Assembly: GCA_050084985.1 (NCBI GenBank)
Contig: JBITNC010000001.1
Location: forward strand, 118,978,001 to 119,042,000
Direction: 5' to 3'
Source: Nageia nagi
Taxonomy: Eukaryota; Pinophyta
DNA: 64,000 nt
The translations under genes and the position numbers were made by a program. A model generated the notes under the pieces. The model searched no databases. It had not been told where the DNA came from and was given only the letters and a program-made list of their open reading frames with translations. How positions within the stretch are numbered: the first letter of the stretch is position 1; the number at the start of each line of letters is the position of its first letter. Shown in pieces: positions 61,530 through 64,000 of this stretch.

Positions 61530-62264
61530 AAATTTGATCATGGGAAAGCATGGAGGGCCTCATTCCCACTACAGTTGGTTCATACTGATTTATGTGGACC
61601 AATGCAAAACAAAAGTCTTGGTATGAGTTCTTATTTTCTCACCTTCATTGATGATTTTAGTAGAATGAGTTGGGTCTATTTTTTGAAGCATAAAGATGAA
61701 GCATTTGAGTTTTTTAAAGAATTCAAAGAGATGGTTGAGAATGAATGTGAACATAAGATTAAATGTGTGAGTGATAGAGGAGGAGAGTATTCTTCTACTA
61801 ATTTTTTTGAGTTTTGCAAGCAAAATGGCATCAAAAGATAGTTTACTACAGCCTATACTCCTCAACAAAATGGTGTGGCAGAGAGGAAGAATAGAACTCT
61901 CATGGAGATGGCAAGATGTTTGATGCAATCCAAAAAATTGCATTACATGTATTGGGCTGAAGCAGTAAAGATAGCAAACTACATCTTGAATAGGTGTTCC
62001 ACTAGTGCTATTGATGGCAAGACCCCCTATGAGGCTTGGTATGATAAGAAGCCTACTGTCTGGCATTTCAGAGTTTTTGGGTGTTTGGCATATGCTCATG
62101 TGCCAAAGGAGCATAGAAAAAAGTTGGATGCAAAGAGTGAACCATGTGTGTTCATTGGATATAGTGATGAGAGTAAAGCATATAGGCTTTACAACCCCAA
62201 AACCAAGAAAATGCTTGTCTCCTGGGATGTCATTTTTGAGGAGGGGAAAGTGTATGGACAGTAG
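61530..62264 (+). pseudogene. Copia integrase
   Basis: The catalytic core is complete in residues: aspartate in LVHTDLCGPM (61575), aspartate in CVSDRGGEYSS (about 61765) and glutamate in QQNGVAERKNRT (about 61865-61900). The C-terminal blocks HFRVFGCLAYAHVPKEHRKK and VFIGYSDESKAYRLYNP follow. TAG at 61839 and TAG at 62262 break the frame. Confidence 0.9.
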
Positions 62265-64000
62265 CAAAAATGCATTGTAGACATTGGAGGAGGAGTGACC
62301 AACCATGAAGATACTTCACAAGAAAAGAATGTGCAGCCCAAGAGATCAAATTCTCTTCCAAACCTCCAAGTGGTGCCTCCAAGTCCTCCATCAAGTCCAT
62401 CTCAAAGCTCAAAATCCACTCCAAGCTCACCTTCAAGTGGTGGCTCTCCAAATGTGATCCAAGAAGTGATGAAGACCAAGAGAGGTAAAAGACACTTTCA
62501 AAACCATCCTCCTTCTCGAGTTTTAGATCAAAATTTCCATCAAAGATTAACAAGAAGTCAATTCCATGAAATGGAGAAGTTTGTTAAGCAATTTAGAAAT
62601 ATGGAACTTGATGATGATCCAAAGGGTGAGATGGTGAACTATGCTTTGTGTGCAGTCCCAAATACTAATATTTCTATTTTTGATCCATCTTGTTATGAGG
62701 AAGCTTGCACCAAAAATGTGTGGGTGAAGGCTATGCAAGAGGAGCTTCACTCCATAAACAAAAATGACACTTGGGAACTTTGTGAGTTGCCCAAAGGAAA
62801 GAGGTGTGTGGGCTCCAAGTGGGTCTACAAGACCAAGTACAATAGTGATGGTACCATAGAGAGACACAAAGCAAGATTGGTTACTAAAGGCTTCACACAA
62901 AAACATGGTGTAGACTTTGAAGAGACTTTTGCACCTGTTGCAAGGCAAGAAACAGTAAGGTTGCTCCTTTCAATGGCTGCCCAAAACCATTGGAGTGTCT
63001 ACCACATGGATGTGAAGAGTGCATTCTTGAATGGTTACTTGGATGAAGAGGTTTTTGTACAGCAGCCTCAAGGTTTTCAAGTGCAAGGCAAAGAACATCA
63101 TGTGTACAAGCTCAAGAAGGCCTTGTATGGTCTTAAGCAAGCTCCAAGAGCTTGGTACACTCGTATAGATGGATACTTTCAGAATTTTGGACTCATGAGG
63201 AGCAAGAATGAACCAACACTCTACATCAAGATAGAAGGTAATCAGATTTTGCTTGTTTCTCTTTATGTTGATGATTTGATATATATGGGAAGTGATCCCA
63301 TCTTGAACAACAAGTTTAAGACTAATTTGATGAATGAGTTTGAAATGAAGGATTTGGGCCTTATGAGGTACTTTCTTGGCATGGAGGTCCACCAATGTCA
63401 AGAAGAGATTTTTGTTTGTCAAAGCAAATATGCAAGGAACATGCTTTCTAAGTATGGTATGATGAATTGTACTGCTGTTCACAATCTTGTAGCTCATGGT
63501 GAGTTGCTTTGTAAGGATGATGGTGCTCCAAAAGTAAGTGTGACAGAATTTAGAAGCATTGTTGGTAGCCTTATGTTCCTTTGCAACACTAGGCCTGATA
63601 TACAATTTGCTATCTCTTTGGTATCTAGATACATGAATGATCCTTCTATTTTGCATATGAAGGCTGTAAAATGCATTTTGAGGTATGTCAAAGGTACCAT
63701 TGGTTATGGTCTTCACTACTCTCATGTTGAAAAGTTTAAGCTTATTGGTTTTAGTGACAGTGATTGGGGCAACAATTTGGATGATAGGAAGTCCACTTCT
63801 AGGCAATGTTTCTCACTTGGTTTAGGAATGATAACATGGAGTTCTAAGAAGCAATCTACAGTTGCTCTCTCTTCTTGTGAGGCTGAGTATATAGCCCTCA
63901 CCATAGCTAGTGCACAAGCCTTATGGCTAAGGAAACTACTTGATGAAATTGGTGAGAAACAACATGGACCAACAATTCTTTACTGTGACAACCAAAGTGC
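62265..64000 (+). CDS. Copia reverse transcriptase/RNase H, partial, open to window edge
   Basis: Uninterrupted for about 578 codons to the edge, in frame with the preceding gag and integrase. A serine/proline-rich linker (62340-62460) leads into RVT_2: WVKAMQEELHSINKNDTWEL, RHKARLVTKGFTQKHGVDF, YHMDVKSAFLNGYLDEEVF (first catalytic Asp), LKKALYGLKQAPRAWY and SLYVDDLIYMGSD (catalytic YVDD, about 63262-63300). RNase H follows, with IGFSDSDWGNNLDDRKSTS and SSCEAEYIALT. All polymerase residues look intact, but translation of this part would require passage through the upstream stops, so the copy as a whole is defective. Confidence 0.9.

Larger units (their letters stand above)
59373..64000 (+). 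mobile_element. Copia LTR retrotransposon, 3' end beyond window
   Basis: The youngest-looking element: LTR, primer site, gag with CCHC knuckle, protease, integrase, reverse transcriptase and part of RNase H, all in one reading frame from 60024 to 64000. The frame is broken by only five stops, and I saw no frameshift. Integrase precedes reverse transcriptase (Copia order). The LTR start at 59373 (TGTAGACAAC) is a guess, because the 3' LTR is not in the window. It is a different family from the minus-strand Copia elements. Confidence 0.9.

Noticed and set aside
61590-63806. Long minus-strand frames opposite the Copia pol
   Set aside because: They are antisense shadows of a clearly coding plus-strand integrase and reverse transcriptase and show no motif.
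1-64000. CRISPR arrays, tRNA or rRNA genes, bacterial operons
   Set aside because: No regularly spaced short repeats with unique spacers, no cloverleaf-like sequence and no Shine-Dalgarno-led gene clusters were seen; the content is that of a plant nuclear genome.

Overview
This window looks like intergenic, repeat-packed nuclear DNA of a seed plant with a large genome. The evidence is very AT-rich sequence, LTR retrotransposons of both superfamilies lying end to end or nested, tRNA-iMet-type primer sites (TGGTATCAGAGC) and old, stop-riddled copies that were never removed. Slow decay of ancient elements would fit a gymnosperm such as a conifer, but nothing here fixes the taxon. I found no intact host gene, no tRNA or rRNA gene, no CRISPR array and no bacterial-type operon.

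Layout. 1-4784: 5' end of a minus-strand Copia element that runs off the left edge; its LTR is split by a 1.3-kb insert with a 10-bp target duplication and a decayed DUF4283 reading frame. 5022-7132 plus 12680-12830: copy 1 of a 2.2-kb dispersed repeat (block B), interrupted by a complete but internally deleted Gypsy element (7133-12674, TSD ATATC). 13480-14930: block X, a CpG-preserved GC-richer patch and a 3 x 117-bp tandem array. 15070-23577: a minus-strand Gypsy element of Tat type with a second RNase H domain (TSD CTTAC). 23578-31469: gene-free AT-rich DNA with a 501-bp tandem duplication, a short degenerate array, a LINE-like 3' end and a CpG-depleted relative of the 14-kb patch. 31470-45605: a minus-strand Copia element of the same family as 1-4784, carrying a plus-strand Gypsy element (34624-41090, TSD ATCAA). 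46239-53800: a minus-strand LTR element without recognisable gag-pol (TSD CAAAC) that shares leader and 3' organisation with the Copia family and carries an unidentified decayed reading frame. 54440-55330: fossil Gypsy integrase. 55370-58352: copies of X and B in swapped order. 59373-64000: 5' LTR and most of a comparatively young plus-strand Copia element, cut by the right edge in RNase H.

How it fits together. All coding capacity is retroelement gag-pol, and every copy seen is broken. In the reading frames followed codon by codon, nearly every stop is explained by one C-to-T or G-to-A change (CAG/CAA/CGA to stop, TGG to stop), as expected from deamination of methylated cytosine in silenced DNA. 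The least ordinary items are the non-autonomous element with its own unrecognised reading frame, the CpG-preserved patch at 13.8-14.3 kb, a seven-fold 17-bp array directly upstream of a TATA box in the youngest LTR, and perfect palindromes at the extreme start of the LTRs of two different Gypsy families.
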